Under the pieces are notes generated by a model that was not told the DNA's origin, did not search any database, and was given only the letters and a program-made list of their open reading frames with translations. A program made the translations under genes and the position numbers. From positions 1 to 21,167 of the forward strand of contig CAYGZQ010000036.1 of assembly GCA_964354375.1 (NCBI GenBank): DNA of 21,167 nt, written 5' to 3'. Positions 1 through 6,704 of the stretch are shown here, piece after piece; the first letter of the stretch is position 1; the number at the start of each line of letters is the position of its first letter. This DNA is from CAYGZQ01 sp964354375 [NCBI: uncultured Planctomycetota bacterium] (GTDB lineage: Bacteria > JAJVIF01 > JAPKYR01).

Positions 1-1140
1 TCCCCCCGCAACCGCCAGAGCGGGAAGATGCTGGCCCTTCTCATCGAGATGCTTGGCATACTTGTACAGAAGCGAGTGCAATTCGACCGGCGGAACGCCC
101 CATTCGTTCATCATGCGCCAGGGACTCATGCCGGTCCCGCCGCCCGCCCCATCGACCGTCAACAGGTCGAGCTTGTATTTGGAGGCGAACTTGATCGCCC
201 TGGCGAGATCGGCCGGACGGTAGGCGCCGGTCTTCAGGAAAATGTATTTCGCGCCCGCTTTGCGAAGCTCCTCGCATCCCCTGGCCAACGATTCCTCGCT
301 GACCATGCCGACCCGAGAGTGTCGCTCGAACTCCTTGAACGCGCCGCGGCTGAACGCATCGATCACATGCGGGTCAGTGGGGTTCGGCAGAACCACGTAG
401 CCCCGCTCATGCAGCAGCTGGGCCTTCTTGAGGTCGGGGACTTTGACCTCTCCACCGATGTCCTTCGCGCCCTGGCCCCATTTCATCTCCACTATCTCGA
501 CGCCGAGCTTCTCGATTGCGTACTCGTGCACACCGAGCCGAGTGTCCTCGACATTGGCCTGGACGATGATCGCTCCGTAGCCGTCGCGCTGATGTTCCTT
601 GTAGAGGCTCACCCGGCGCTTCAGGTCTTCAGTGTCGACGACGCGGCCTTTGTTCATGACGGACTTCGGGTCCATCCCGACCACGTTCTCGCCGATCGTC
701 AGTCCCGTTCCCGCAAGCGCCGACCCGATCGCCAGACCCTCCCAGTTGTTCTTGGCGATGTTGGTCGAGCCAATGCCCGGGATGATCCACGGGAACCGGA
801 ACTTGATCCCCTTGTCGTGTCCGAAACGGACCTCCAGGTTGACCGACGGGAAAATCGCCTTGTCGCTGTCGGCCTCGATGCCGACCGCTCCGACCGCGGT
901 ACCCATGATGTTGAAATGGGAGTAGTCCACGGGGTAGGTCTTCTCTGCAGCCGTCGTGATGACTCCGAACGGCTGGGGGTAGATGACCTCGTGACCCCGG
1001 TAAGCCGACTTCCCGATCTCGCACATGCCGATGCAGCCGTCCACGCATGTCACGCACATGCCCGAAGACGGCGTTATCGATCCCTCCGTCCTGTTCTTGG
1101 TCAGCGTCGCCGCTGAAGAGTTTACTCTCGAGTAAGACAT
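1..1140 (-). CDS. GltB-type FMN-binding glutamate synthase-like subunit, no glutaminase domain (3' end outside window)
   Basis: The frame is open for 380 codons from the ATG at 1140 to the window edge, so the C-terminus is missing. AGGA (in GAAAGGACC) precedes the start. The protein is the FMN/TIM-barrel part of the glutamate synthase large subunit family (COG0069): the DGAGGGTGMSP flavin/substrate segment is visible near residue 345. It has no N-terminal Ntn glutaminase domain. In its place is a short N-terminus with Cys29, Cys32, Cys36 and Cys40 (C-x2-C-x3-C-x3-C), a likely Fe-S ligand set. It is last of the visible genes in a leftward operon with NuoE/NuoF/GltD-like subunits, 23 bp after the previous stop. 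Family knowledge suggests FMN-dependent electron transfer to an imino- or oxo-acid-type acceptor. True glutamate synthesis is not shown, because glutamine cannot be used without the glutaminase domain. Family assignment is firm, the reaction is unknown. Confidence 0.88.
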   Translation of the reverse strand, partial: MSYSRVNSSAATLTKNRTEGSITPSSGMCVTCVDGCIGMCEIGKSAYRGHEVIYPQPFGVITTAAEKTYPVDYSHFNIMGTAVGAVGIEADSDKAIFPSVNLEVRFGHDKGIKFRFPWIIPGIGSTNIAKNNWEGLAIGSALAGTGLTIGENVVGMDPKSVMNKGRVVDTEDLKRRVSLYKEHQRDGYGAIIVQANVEDTRLGVHEYAIEKLGVEIVEMKWGQGAKDIGGEVKVPDLKKAQLLHERGYVVLPNPTDPHVIDAFSRGAFKEFERHSRVGMVSEESLARGCEELRKAGAKYIFLKTGAYRPADLARAIKFASKYKLDLLTVDGAGGGTGMSPWRMMNEWGVPPVELHSLLYKYAKHLDEKGQHLPALAVAGG

Positions 1141-1163
1141 CTTATTCAGGTCCTTTCATGTCG

Positions 1164-1841
1164 TCAGGGTTTCTTTATCTCACAGGCTACACATGGTTCC
1201 ATGTAGCACATCATGTCGTCGAACTGCTCTTTCTCGATGCAGGGCGGGCTGATATTGGCGCAGGCGCCGCAGATGGCCTTGTCGGGCTCAGTATACGTGC
1301 ACCTGAGCTGGCAGGCCGGGCAGACATACATGCAGGCGCCGCAAAGACGGCACTCCTCGGACCTCATGTCGAACGGCGTTCCGATGCTTCTCTTTTCGCC
1401 GCGACCTCGAAATCCGATGGCCTTGGCCATCATCTGCTCCTCGCACATCCGCACACATCGCCCGCACAGAATGCAGTCCTCCTGCTCCTGCCTGAACCGC
1501 TGCTGACGCACCTCATGCTGGGAAGCGAGGTCCTGGATGATCTTGGACTGCGGGCACGACGCCAGGAGCAGCTCCAGGACCATCTTGCGAGCCCTCAGCA
1601 CTCGCGATGAGGCCGTGCGCACCTTCAGCCCTTCCTCCACGGGATAAGTGCAGGCCGTTACCAGCCGGGCTTTCGGGCCCTCTCCGATCTCCACCACGCA
1701 AAGTCTGCATGCTCCGTACGGGGTCAGCCCTTCCATAAAACACAGGGTCGGGATCGGAAATGCGTAGAACCTCGCTGCTTCGAGGATGGTCATACCTTCC
1801 TCGACCTGCACTTCCAGGCCATTCAGCGTCATCGTAATCAT
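1164..1841 (-). CDS. NuoG/HydA N-terminal-type iron-sulfur protein (225 aa)
   Basis: The start is the ATG at 1841-1839. It overlaps the TGA of the upstream fusion gene as ATGA and has AGAGGAAA about 9 bases before it, so I prefer it to an upstream in-frame ATG at 1919. Residues 1-75 form a plant-type [2Fe-2S] ferredoxin domain with Cys34, Cys45, Cys48 and Cys64. Two [4Fe-4S] motifs follow: CILCGRCVRMC (Cys123, 126, 129, 133) and CRLCGACMYVC (Cys164, 167, 170, 174). The His-Cys3 cluster usual in NuoG/HydA is not evident; only Cys96 remains in that segment. The tail after residue 175 adds Cys177, 181, 191, 194, 201, 212, 217 and 220, enough for another cluster or zinc site. The role inferred is an electron wire between the NuoEF module and the GltD/GltB flavins. 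The molybdopterin half of NuoG is absent. Confidence 0.9.
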   Translation of the reverse strand: MITMTLNGLEVQVEEGMTILEAARFYAFPIPTLCFMEGLTPYGACRLCVVEIGEGPKARLVTACTYPVEEGLKVRTASSRVLRARKMVLELLLASCPQSKIIQDLASQHEVRQQRFRQEQEDCILCGRCVRMCEEQMMAKAIGFRGRGEKRSIGTPFDMRSEECRLCGACMYVCPACQLRCTYTEPDKAICGACANISPPCIEKEQFDDMMCYMEPCVACEIKKP

Positions 1842-4800
1842 GCTGTCTTTTCCTCTGGTACCCGACATTCGCAGTCTTCCTGCTCGCATCGAGTGAACTC
1901 CAGGTCGCACCTCAGGCACCTTCTCGCCTCGCGCTTCGCGTCATCGACCGACAGCCCAATCTCCACTTCCGCGAAATTCCGTCGCCTGGACAGAGGGATA
2001 GTCGGCGAAACAACTCTCGGAGCCTGGGTCTGCTCAACCTCCTCCATCTCCGCCGGCTCGATATAGACTGCCGGTATCTTGGGCTCCGAAGGCTGCCGCA
2101 TTTCCTCGCCGCGAATGTAGCGGTCTATCATGGTCGCTGCTTTCTTTCCGGCTGCGATTGCATCGACAACAGTGTTGGGACCGGTCACAAGGTCCCCTCC
2201 GCCGAAAACTCCTTCGCGGCTCGCCTGCAACGTCTGTTCGTCCACCTTCAGGGTTCCGTCCTCGTTGATCTCAAGCTCCATGGACACCAGGCAGCTGCTG
2301 TCCGGGGTCTCGCTGATGGCAACTATCAGAGTATCCAGAGGTACGATTCGCTCGCTGCCCGGTATAGGTACAGGTGCGCGTCGTCCGCTCTTGTCGAATC
2401 CCCCGAGCTTGTTCTCAGCCACCTTGAGACCCGCAAGCCTGCCCTCTTTCGAGACGATCTCCAGCGGAGTAACAAGAGTGACAAGCTGTACACCTTCCTG
2501 CAGCGCGGACTCTATCTCTTCCTCAAAGGCGGGCATGTCCCTGCGACTTCGACGATAGAAGATGGTGACGTTCTCGACTCCTCTCTGCCGGAACGCAACC
2601 CTGGCCGAGTCCGCTATACTCATGATCTCCGCGCTTTCCTGGCGCAGTGCCACCCTGGCTGCGTCGATCGCTGCGTTTCCCCCGCCTATGATTCCTACGC
2701 GTCCCCGCGCAAGTGCTCCACCGCGAACATCGAACTCCTTGAGGAAAGTCATCGATGGATACACCCCCTCGATGTCTTCCCCGGGAACACCCAGTTGCCA
2801 GCTCTTGTGAGCTCCGATGGCAAGAAACACGGCCTTGAAGCCGTCCGCGAAGAGGTCATCGATAGTGAAGTCTTTGCCCAGCGCCTTTCCGCACTCCACC
2901 GCTATGTTCTCGTTCAGGATCGAATCGATCTCCTTGTTCAGAATGTCAAAGGGCAAGCGGTAGTCGGGTATGCAGCTCATCATCATTCCGCCGGGACGGC
3001 TCTCAGCCTCGAAGACAGTCACTCTGTATCCCTTGAGCGAAAGATAATGCGCCGCAGTGAGACCTGCCGGACCCGACCCGACAACCGCCACCTTCGGTGC
3101 ATCTTCAGCGGCTTCTTCAACCTCAGGCTGATAGATCGACGGGTCGACGCGGTCGGTGATAAAGCGTTTCAGAGCCCTGATGGCTACCGCGTCATCGCCC
3201 GTAGTCTTCAGGCGACACTTGGATTCGCACGGATGGCTGCACACTCTGGCGCAGATCGACGGGAACGGATTTGTCTCCCTGATGGCCAGGTAAGCATCTT
3301 CGTACAGTCCCTTTTCCAGCAACGCGACATAACGCCAGGCCTCCGTCCCGAGCGGGCACGTCGACGCGCACGGCGCTCCGACAAGTTCGGTGCACACCCC
3401 CGCAGGACACTTCTTGTCCCAGATGTGCTTGATGTATTCGTCGCGGAAGTACTTCAGTGTCGACAACACCGGATTCGGTGCCGACTGCCCGAGCCCGCAC
3501 ATTGTCGTGTCCTTGATGACAAGCGCCAGCTCCTCAAGCAGATCCAGATGTCCCATTGTTCCCCTGCCCGACGTGATGTCGTCCAGAAGCTCGTACAGCC
3601 TCTGCGTGCCCTTCCGGCAGGTGAAGCACTTCCCGCACGATTCGTCCTTCAGGAATCTCATGAAATACCTGGCGATATCGACCATGCATGTGTTCTCATC
3701 CATGACGATCATGCCGCCGGACCCCATTATCGACCCGACCTTGGCCAGGCTGTCGTAGTCGATCTGCAGGTCGAACATGCCGGCCGGGATGCAGCCGCCC
3801 GACGGACCGCCCGTCTGGATAGCCTTCACCTTCTGCTTCCCGGAAGGACCCCCGCCTATGTCGTACACAATCTCCTTGACCGTGATGCCCATCGGGACTT
3901 CGACCAGGCCGGTATTCCGGATCTTGCCCACGAGGCTGAAGATCTTGGTTCCTGAGTTCCCTTTGGTCCCGATCCTGGCGTATTCCGCCGCGCCCCCGTC
4001 AATGATAATGGGCACGTTGGCCCAGGTTTCGACATTGTTGATGGCGGTGGGCTTCCCGTTGATGCCGCTCTGAACGGGGTATGGCGGGCGCTGTCGCGGC
4101 TCACCCATCTTGCCTTCGACTGATCGCATCAGCGCGGTCTCCTCGCCGCAGACAAAGGCCCCCGCGCCTCTGACGATCTCGATATCGAAAAACAGACCGG
4201 TGCCCAGGATGTCCTCGCCCAGAAGGCCCATGTCGCGGGCCTGGTTGATGCCGATGACCAGGTGCTTGATGGCCAGCGGGTATTCGTTTCGAACATACAC
4301 CACTCCATCGCCGGCCCCTGTGGCAAACGCCCCGATAATCATGCCCTCGATGACGCGGTGCGGATTGCCCTCGAGAAGGCTCCTGTCCATGTAGGCACCG
4401 GGGTCCCCTTCATCGGCATTGCATACGATGTATTTCCCCTCTTTACTCGGCTGCTTCGCAAGGAATTCCCACTTCAAACCCGTCGGGAATCCTGCCCCGC
4501 CGCGCCCCCTTAGTCCCGACGCCTTCACCTCTTCCACTACCTCTGCGGGTGTCATCCTGGACAGGGCCTTCTCAAGTGCTCTGTATCCGCCGTTGGCAAT
4601 GTAGTCGTAAATACGAATCGGGTCGATCTTCTGATTCGCGCTGAATACCGTACGCTGCTGTCTCTTGAAAAATGGTATCTCGTCCTGCCGATAGTACTTC
4701 TCGCCTGTCTCGGAGTCTGTGTAGAGAAGCTCCTCGACATATTCACCGGCAATGACCGCATCGATGATCCTCGCCACATTCTCCGGCGTTACTCTGTGAT

Positions 4801-5059
4801 AGAAAGCGTGCTGGGGTTCGGTCAGAATGAAGGGGCCCATCTCGCAGAAGCCATGACATCCGGTTACCCGAAGGGCTATCTTGTCCAGGAGGTTATTGCC
4901 GAGAATGTATCTCTTTGCCTGCCTGACAATCGCACCCGATTCGCTGGCCTGGCACGCCGTCCCGCTGCATATGACGATGCGCGGCCTGGACTCATCCTGG
5001 TCGCTCTCGATTATCGCACGCAGATCGCCGAGTTCTGCAATTGATGATAGTCTCGACAT
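1838..5059 (-). CDS. NuoF/HydB-type NADH:FMN subunit fused to GltD/NfnB-type FAD-NAD(P)H oxidoreductase (1073 aa)
   Basis: Domains in order: thioredoxin-like [2Fe-2S] (about 25-115; Cys31, 36, 68, 72); NuoF FMN/NADH domain (RGRGGAGFPTG at 184-194) with SLBB region; NuoF-type [4Fe-4S] (Cys475, 478, 481, 521); HydB-like CPAGVC at 551-556; GltD-type N-terminal Fe-S domain (Cys564, 568, 603, 607, 611, 615); FAD Rossmann motif GSGPAG at 661-666; NAD(P)H motif GGGNAA at 792-797; and a Cys-rich tail (Cys1048, 1051, 1058, 1063, 1065). The start has GGAGG 6 bases upstream. In HydB the C-terminus is a 2[4Fe-4S] ferredoxin; here a full GltD/NfnB module replaces it. The protein therefore carries two pyridine-nucleotide sites, one FMN, one FAD and several Fe-S clusters. 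The next gene overlaps by ATGA. NADH is the expected NuoF-side substrate; NADPH at the GltD side is inferred from NfnB and GltD. An 18-residue near-duplication lies at 801-826. Confidence 0.93.
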   Translation of the reverse strand: MSRLSSIAELGDLRAIIESDQDESRPRIVICSGTACQASESGAIVRQAKRYILGNNLLDKIALRVTGCHGFCEMGPFILTEPQHAFYHRVTPENVARIIDAVIAGEYVEELLYTDSETGEKYYRQDEIPFFKRQQRTVFSANQKIDPIRIYDYIANGGYRALEKALSRMTPAEVVEEVKASGLRGRGGAGFPTGLKWEFLAKQPSKEGKYIVCNADEGDPGAYMDRSLLEGNPHRVIEGMIIGAFATGAGDGVVYVRNEYPLAIKHLVIGINQARDMGLLGEDILGTGLFFDIEIVRGAGAFVCGEETALMRSVEGKMGEPRQRPPYPVQSGINGKPTAINNVETWANVPIIIDGGAAEYARIGTKGNSGTKIFSLVGKIRNTGLVEVPMGITVKEIVYDIGGGPSGKQKVKAIQTGGPSGGCIPAGMFDLQIDYDSLAKVGSIMGSGGMIVMDENTCMVDIARYFMRFLKDESCGKCFTCRKGTQRLYELLDDITSGRGTMGHLDLLEELALVIKDTTMCGLGQSAPNPVLSTLKYFRDEYIKHIWDKKCPAGVCTELVGAPCASTCPLGTEAWRYVALLEKGLYEDAYLAIRETNPFPSICARVCSHPCESKCRLKTTGDDAVAIRALKRFITDRVDPSIYQPEVEEAAEDAPKVAVVGSGPAGLTAAHYLSLKGYRVTVFEAESRPGGMMMSCIPDYRLPFDILNKEIDSILNENIAVECGKALGKDFTIDDLFADGFKAVFLAIGAHKSWQLGVPGEDIEGVYPSMTFLKEFDVRGGALARGRVGIIGGGNAAIDAARVALRQESAEIMSIADSARVAFRQRGVENVTIFYRRSRRDMPAFEEEIESALQEGVQLVTLVTPLEIVSKEGRLAGLKVAENKLGGFDKSGRRAPVPIPGSERIVPLDTLIVAISETPDSSCLVSMELEINEDGTLKVDEQTLQASREGVFGGGDLVTGPNTVVDAIAAGKKAATMIDRYIRGEEMRQPSEPKIPAVYIEPAEMEEVEQTQAPRVVSPTIPLSRRRNFAEVEIGLSVDDAKREARRCLRCDLEFTRCEQEDCECRVPEEKTA

Positions 5060-5110
5060 CCGAATCCTCCGGGCTGAACAGGAAACTCAGCCAACGACCG
5101 CGTTTTCCCT

Positions 5111-5944
5111 CTACCCCAGATCCAAGATATGGCCCTTGCATCCGCGACGCGAGCAGATCTGAACGATGCCTCCGCTGCGGACGATCATCGGCACCATCTG
5201 AGCTCCGCACGAGTAGCACGGCGAACCCCCTGAGAGCTCTGCATGGCAGTGCGGACAGAAGAAACTGAGCACTGTATCCATGGGAATCTCGTGCTCGCTG
5301 AAAACCTTGTGGCTCCCGTACATGGAAGACAACTCAAGCCAGCCATGTTTGTCACCCCAGGCAACCGTCACGCGTATCAACGGATAGTCATCGATAAAGT
5401 GCTCGGGATCCATCAAGCTGTGATTGCACTTGGGACAACTGACCTCAACCGGGAAGATGTGATAGTCCTGCTTGATGCCGTCGTCGATCCCCTCACGAGC
5501 TCTGGCAAGAATATCCTTTACCTTCGTCTTGGTTACCTTGGGGAAGTAATGACCATCCACAACAACAACGGGACCCAGTGCGCATGCGCCGAGGCATGCG
5601 ACTGTCTCCAATGTGAACTCCTTGTCATCCGTCGTTTCCCCGCTCCTGATGCCGAGCTCCTTTTCAAGCTGCCTGGCGACCTGTGGGCCGCCCCGCACGT
5701 GGCAAGCCGTCCCAAGACAGGCCGACACGAGATGCTTCCCGCGGGGTTTCAAACTGAAGGCCTTAAAGAAAGTGGCGACGCCGTACACATCGACCAGCGA
5801 GCTCGCGGTCCCTTCCGCCACCATCCTGAGCGCTTCCTCAGGAAGATAGTTGTACGTGGCCTGGATGTCTTCGAGAATCGCGATCAGCTCGTTCCCGTTG
5901 TCCCTGTGCTTCTCCAGAATTTTCTCAATGATCTCCCTTTGCAT
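5111..5944 (-). CDS. NuoE/HydC-like [2Fe-2S] subunit with C-terminal zinc-ribbon extension (277 aa)
   Basis: Residues 1-155 match the NuoE family (24-kDa subunit of complex I, HydC of bifurcating hydrogenases): a helical N-terminus with VYGVATFFKAF, then a thioredoxin-like [2Fe-2S] domain with Cys76, Cys81, Cys117 and Cys121. NuoE proteins are usually about 150-180 residues. Here about 115 further residues carry four Cys pairs: CPKC (170/173), CPHC (230/233), CYSC (243/246) and Cys264/Cys269. The last three resemble zinc ribbons. AGAAGG lies about 6 bases before the ATG. The gene is 51 bp upstream of the NuoF-GltD fusion, its expected partner: NuoE and NuoF form the NADH-oxidising module, and the NuoE [2Fe-2S] centre exchanges electrons with FMN. 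Function of the extension is unknown; docking or Fe-S/Zn binding are possibilities. Confidence 0.93.
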   Translation of the reverse strand: MQREIIEKILEKHRDNGNELIAILEDIQATYNYLPEEALRMVAEGTASSLVDVYGVATFFKAFSLKPRGKHLVSACLGTACHVRGGPQVARQLEKELGIRSGETTDDKEFTLETVACLGACALGPVVVVDGHYFPKVTKTKVKDILARAREGIDDGIKQDYHIFPVEVSCPKCNHSLMDPEHFIDDYPLIRVTVAWGDKHGWLELSSMYGSHKVFSEHEIPMDTVLSFFCPHCHAELSGGSPCYSCGAQMVPMIVRSGGIVQICSRRGCKGHILDLG

Positions 5945-5995
5945 CGAAAAGCCTTCTTCCGGCGATGGTTCGAATGGTTGCCGTCGCGCAATGCG

Positions 5996-6412
5996 TTACA
6001 TGTATTCTTCGCAGTGCCACACCCCTCCCTCTGTTCTCGCGTGCAGGCAGGACGAGTTGTTCTCGCAGTTCACGCACAGACCCTTGAGGCCCTTGGGGCC
6101 CGTCGGCTCTTGCGCTGCCGTGGCGGAAGGAGCAGGCTCTGAGACACTGCCGCTCGAAAAGAACTCTTCACAATAGTGCACCGTCTCCCTGCTTGTCTCC
6201 CTGTACATGCACCCTTCCGCGTTGTCGCAGCCGACGCAAAGCCCCTTGAGCTGCAGCCCGAAAGCCCTTTCCCGCTTCCCGGCATGAGCCCTGGTTTTCT
6301 CCACTGCTTCGCCGCGTTTTGCGACATCCGGTGCTTTCGCTTTGTCCGCGGAGGTGTTCCTGATCTTCTTGATCGCTGCGGCTGCCCTTGGATTCCGCTT
6401 GTCGGGATTCAT
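5996..6412 (-). CDS. Small protein with basic N-terminus and twin Cys4 motifs (138 aa)
   Basis: The start is the ATG at 6412, with a strong AAAGGAGG about 7 bases upstream; the frame stays open further upstream, but that part is non-coding in character. Residues 1-50 are Lys/Arg/Ala-rich and probably disordered. Two copies of one motif follow: LKGLCVGCDN... with Cys59, 62, 68, 81, and LKGLCVNCEN... with Cys113, 116, 122, 134, each ending HYCEEF or WHCEEY. The spacing C-x2-C-x5-C-x11/12-C suggests a zinc or Fe-S knuckle. I recall single-motif hypothetical proteins of this kind from anaerobes but know no assigned function. It is first in the operon, 51 bp before the NuoE-like gene, downstream of the Rex-like operator. 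Possible roles are a maturation factor, cluster donor or small subunit of the redox complex. Confidence 0.8.
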   Translation of the reverse strand: MNPDKRNPRAAAAIKKIRNTSADKAKAPDVAKRGEAVEKTRAHAGKRERAFGLQLKGLCVGCDNAEGCMYRETSRETVHYCEEFFSSGSVSEPAPSATAAQEPTGPKGLKGLCVNCENNSSCLHARTEGGVWHCEEYM

Positions 6413-6549
6413 CTGTGGCCTCCTTTGGCCTCTGGCCTGCTCTTGGACGCTCCAAAACCAACAGCTTGCGGAGCACCCGGGTTGGCACTGGCAAACGGGA
6501 TTCCAAGTCAGGGGCCGGCAACGCGGAATCCGGCCACAAGGGGAGTTTT
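6413..6549 (-). other. Structured untranslated leader of the redox operon
   Basis: This stretch between the Rex-like site and the first start codon has no plausible gene. It contains two overlapping stem options: GGATTCC at 6498-6504 with GGAATCC at 6525-6531, and GGCCGG at 6513-6518 with CCGGCC at 6530-6535. They share bases 6530-6531, so both cannot fully form together. I recognise no riboswitch class. The Shine-Dalgarno AAAGGAGG sits at its 3' end. Confidence 0.35.
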
Positions 6550-6567
6550 TTGCGAAATTTTTCACAA
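6550..6567 (-). promoter_or_regulatory. Predicted Rex (NADH/NAD+ sensor) operator
   Basis: On the minus strand the 18 bases read TTGTGAAAAATTTCGCAA. The commonly described Rex consensus is TTGTGAA-N4-TTCACAA; 13 of the 14 fixed positions match, the exception being G for A in the right half. It lies 138 bp upstream of the first gene of the NuoEF-GltD operon, as expected for a repressor that releases DNA when NADH is high. No clear -35/-10 pair was assigned around it. No rex gene is visible in the window. Confidence 0.72.
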
Positions 6568-6651
6568 ACGGCTGCCGGAGTGCCCTTGACACCCTGAAAA
6601 CCGACTCGAAATGGTAATTGGAGGGAACATGAGGCGGTTGACCCGGCCCTC

Positions 6652-6698
6652 GCCTTTCGGGGAGAAAGGCATCGCTGGGGAGAAACTCCCCGCCTTTC
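6652..6698. repeat. Competing inverted repeats after rlmN
   Basis: Three heptamers, GCCTTTC (6652-6658), GAAAGGC (6664-6670) and GCCTTTC (6692-6698), can pair in two mutually exclusive ways. A perfect hairpin GGGGAG-AAA-CTCCCC sits at 6677-6691, inside the second option. The block starts 7 bp after the rlmN stop on the minus strand. No U-run follows, so it is not a classical intrinsic terminator. It could be an mRNA 3'-end stabiliser, a Rho-related structure or a repeat element. Confidence 0.5.
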
Positions 6699-6704
6699 AA
6701 CTCG

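Noticed and set aside
28-1116. 362-codon open frame on the plus strand
   Set aside because: Antisense to the GltB-like gene; Arg/His/Asp-rich composition without any family signal, while the minus strand encodes a clear FMN barrel.
2795-3955. 386-codon plus-strand frame
   Set aside because: Antisense shadow of the NuoF-GltD fusion, produced by GC-rich codon bias.
6587-6592. Plus-strand TTGACA near 6587
   Set aside because: No plus-strand gene follows and no -10 at proper distance is evident.
6652-6698. Intrinsic terminator for rlmN
   Set aside because: Strong stems but no T-run follows on the minus strand, so classical termination is not supported.
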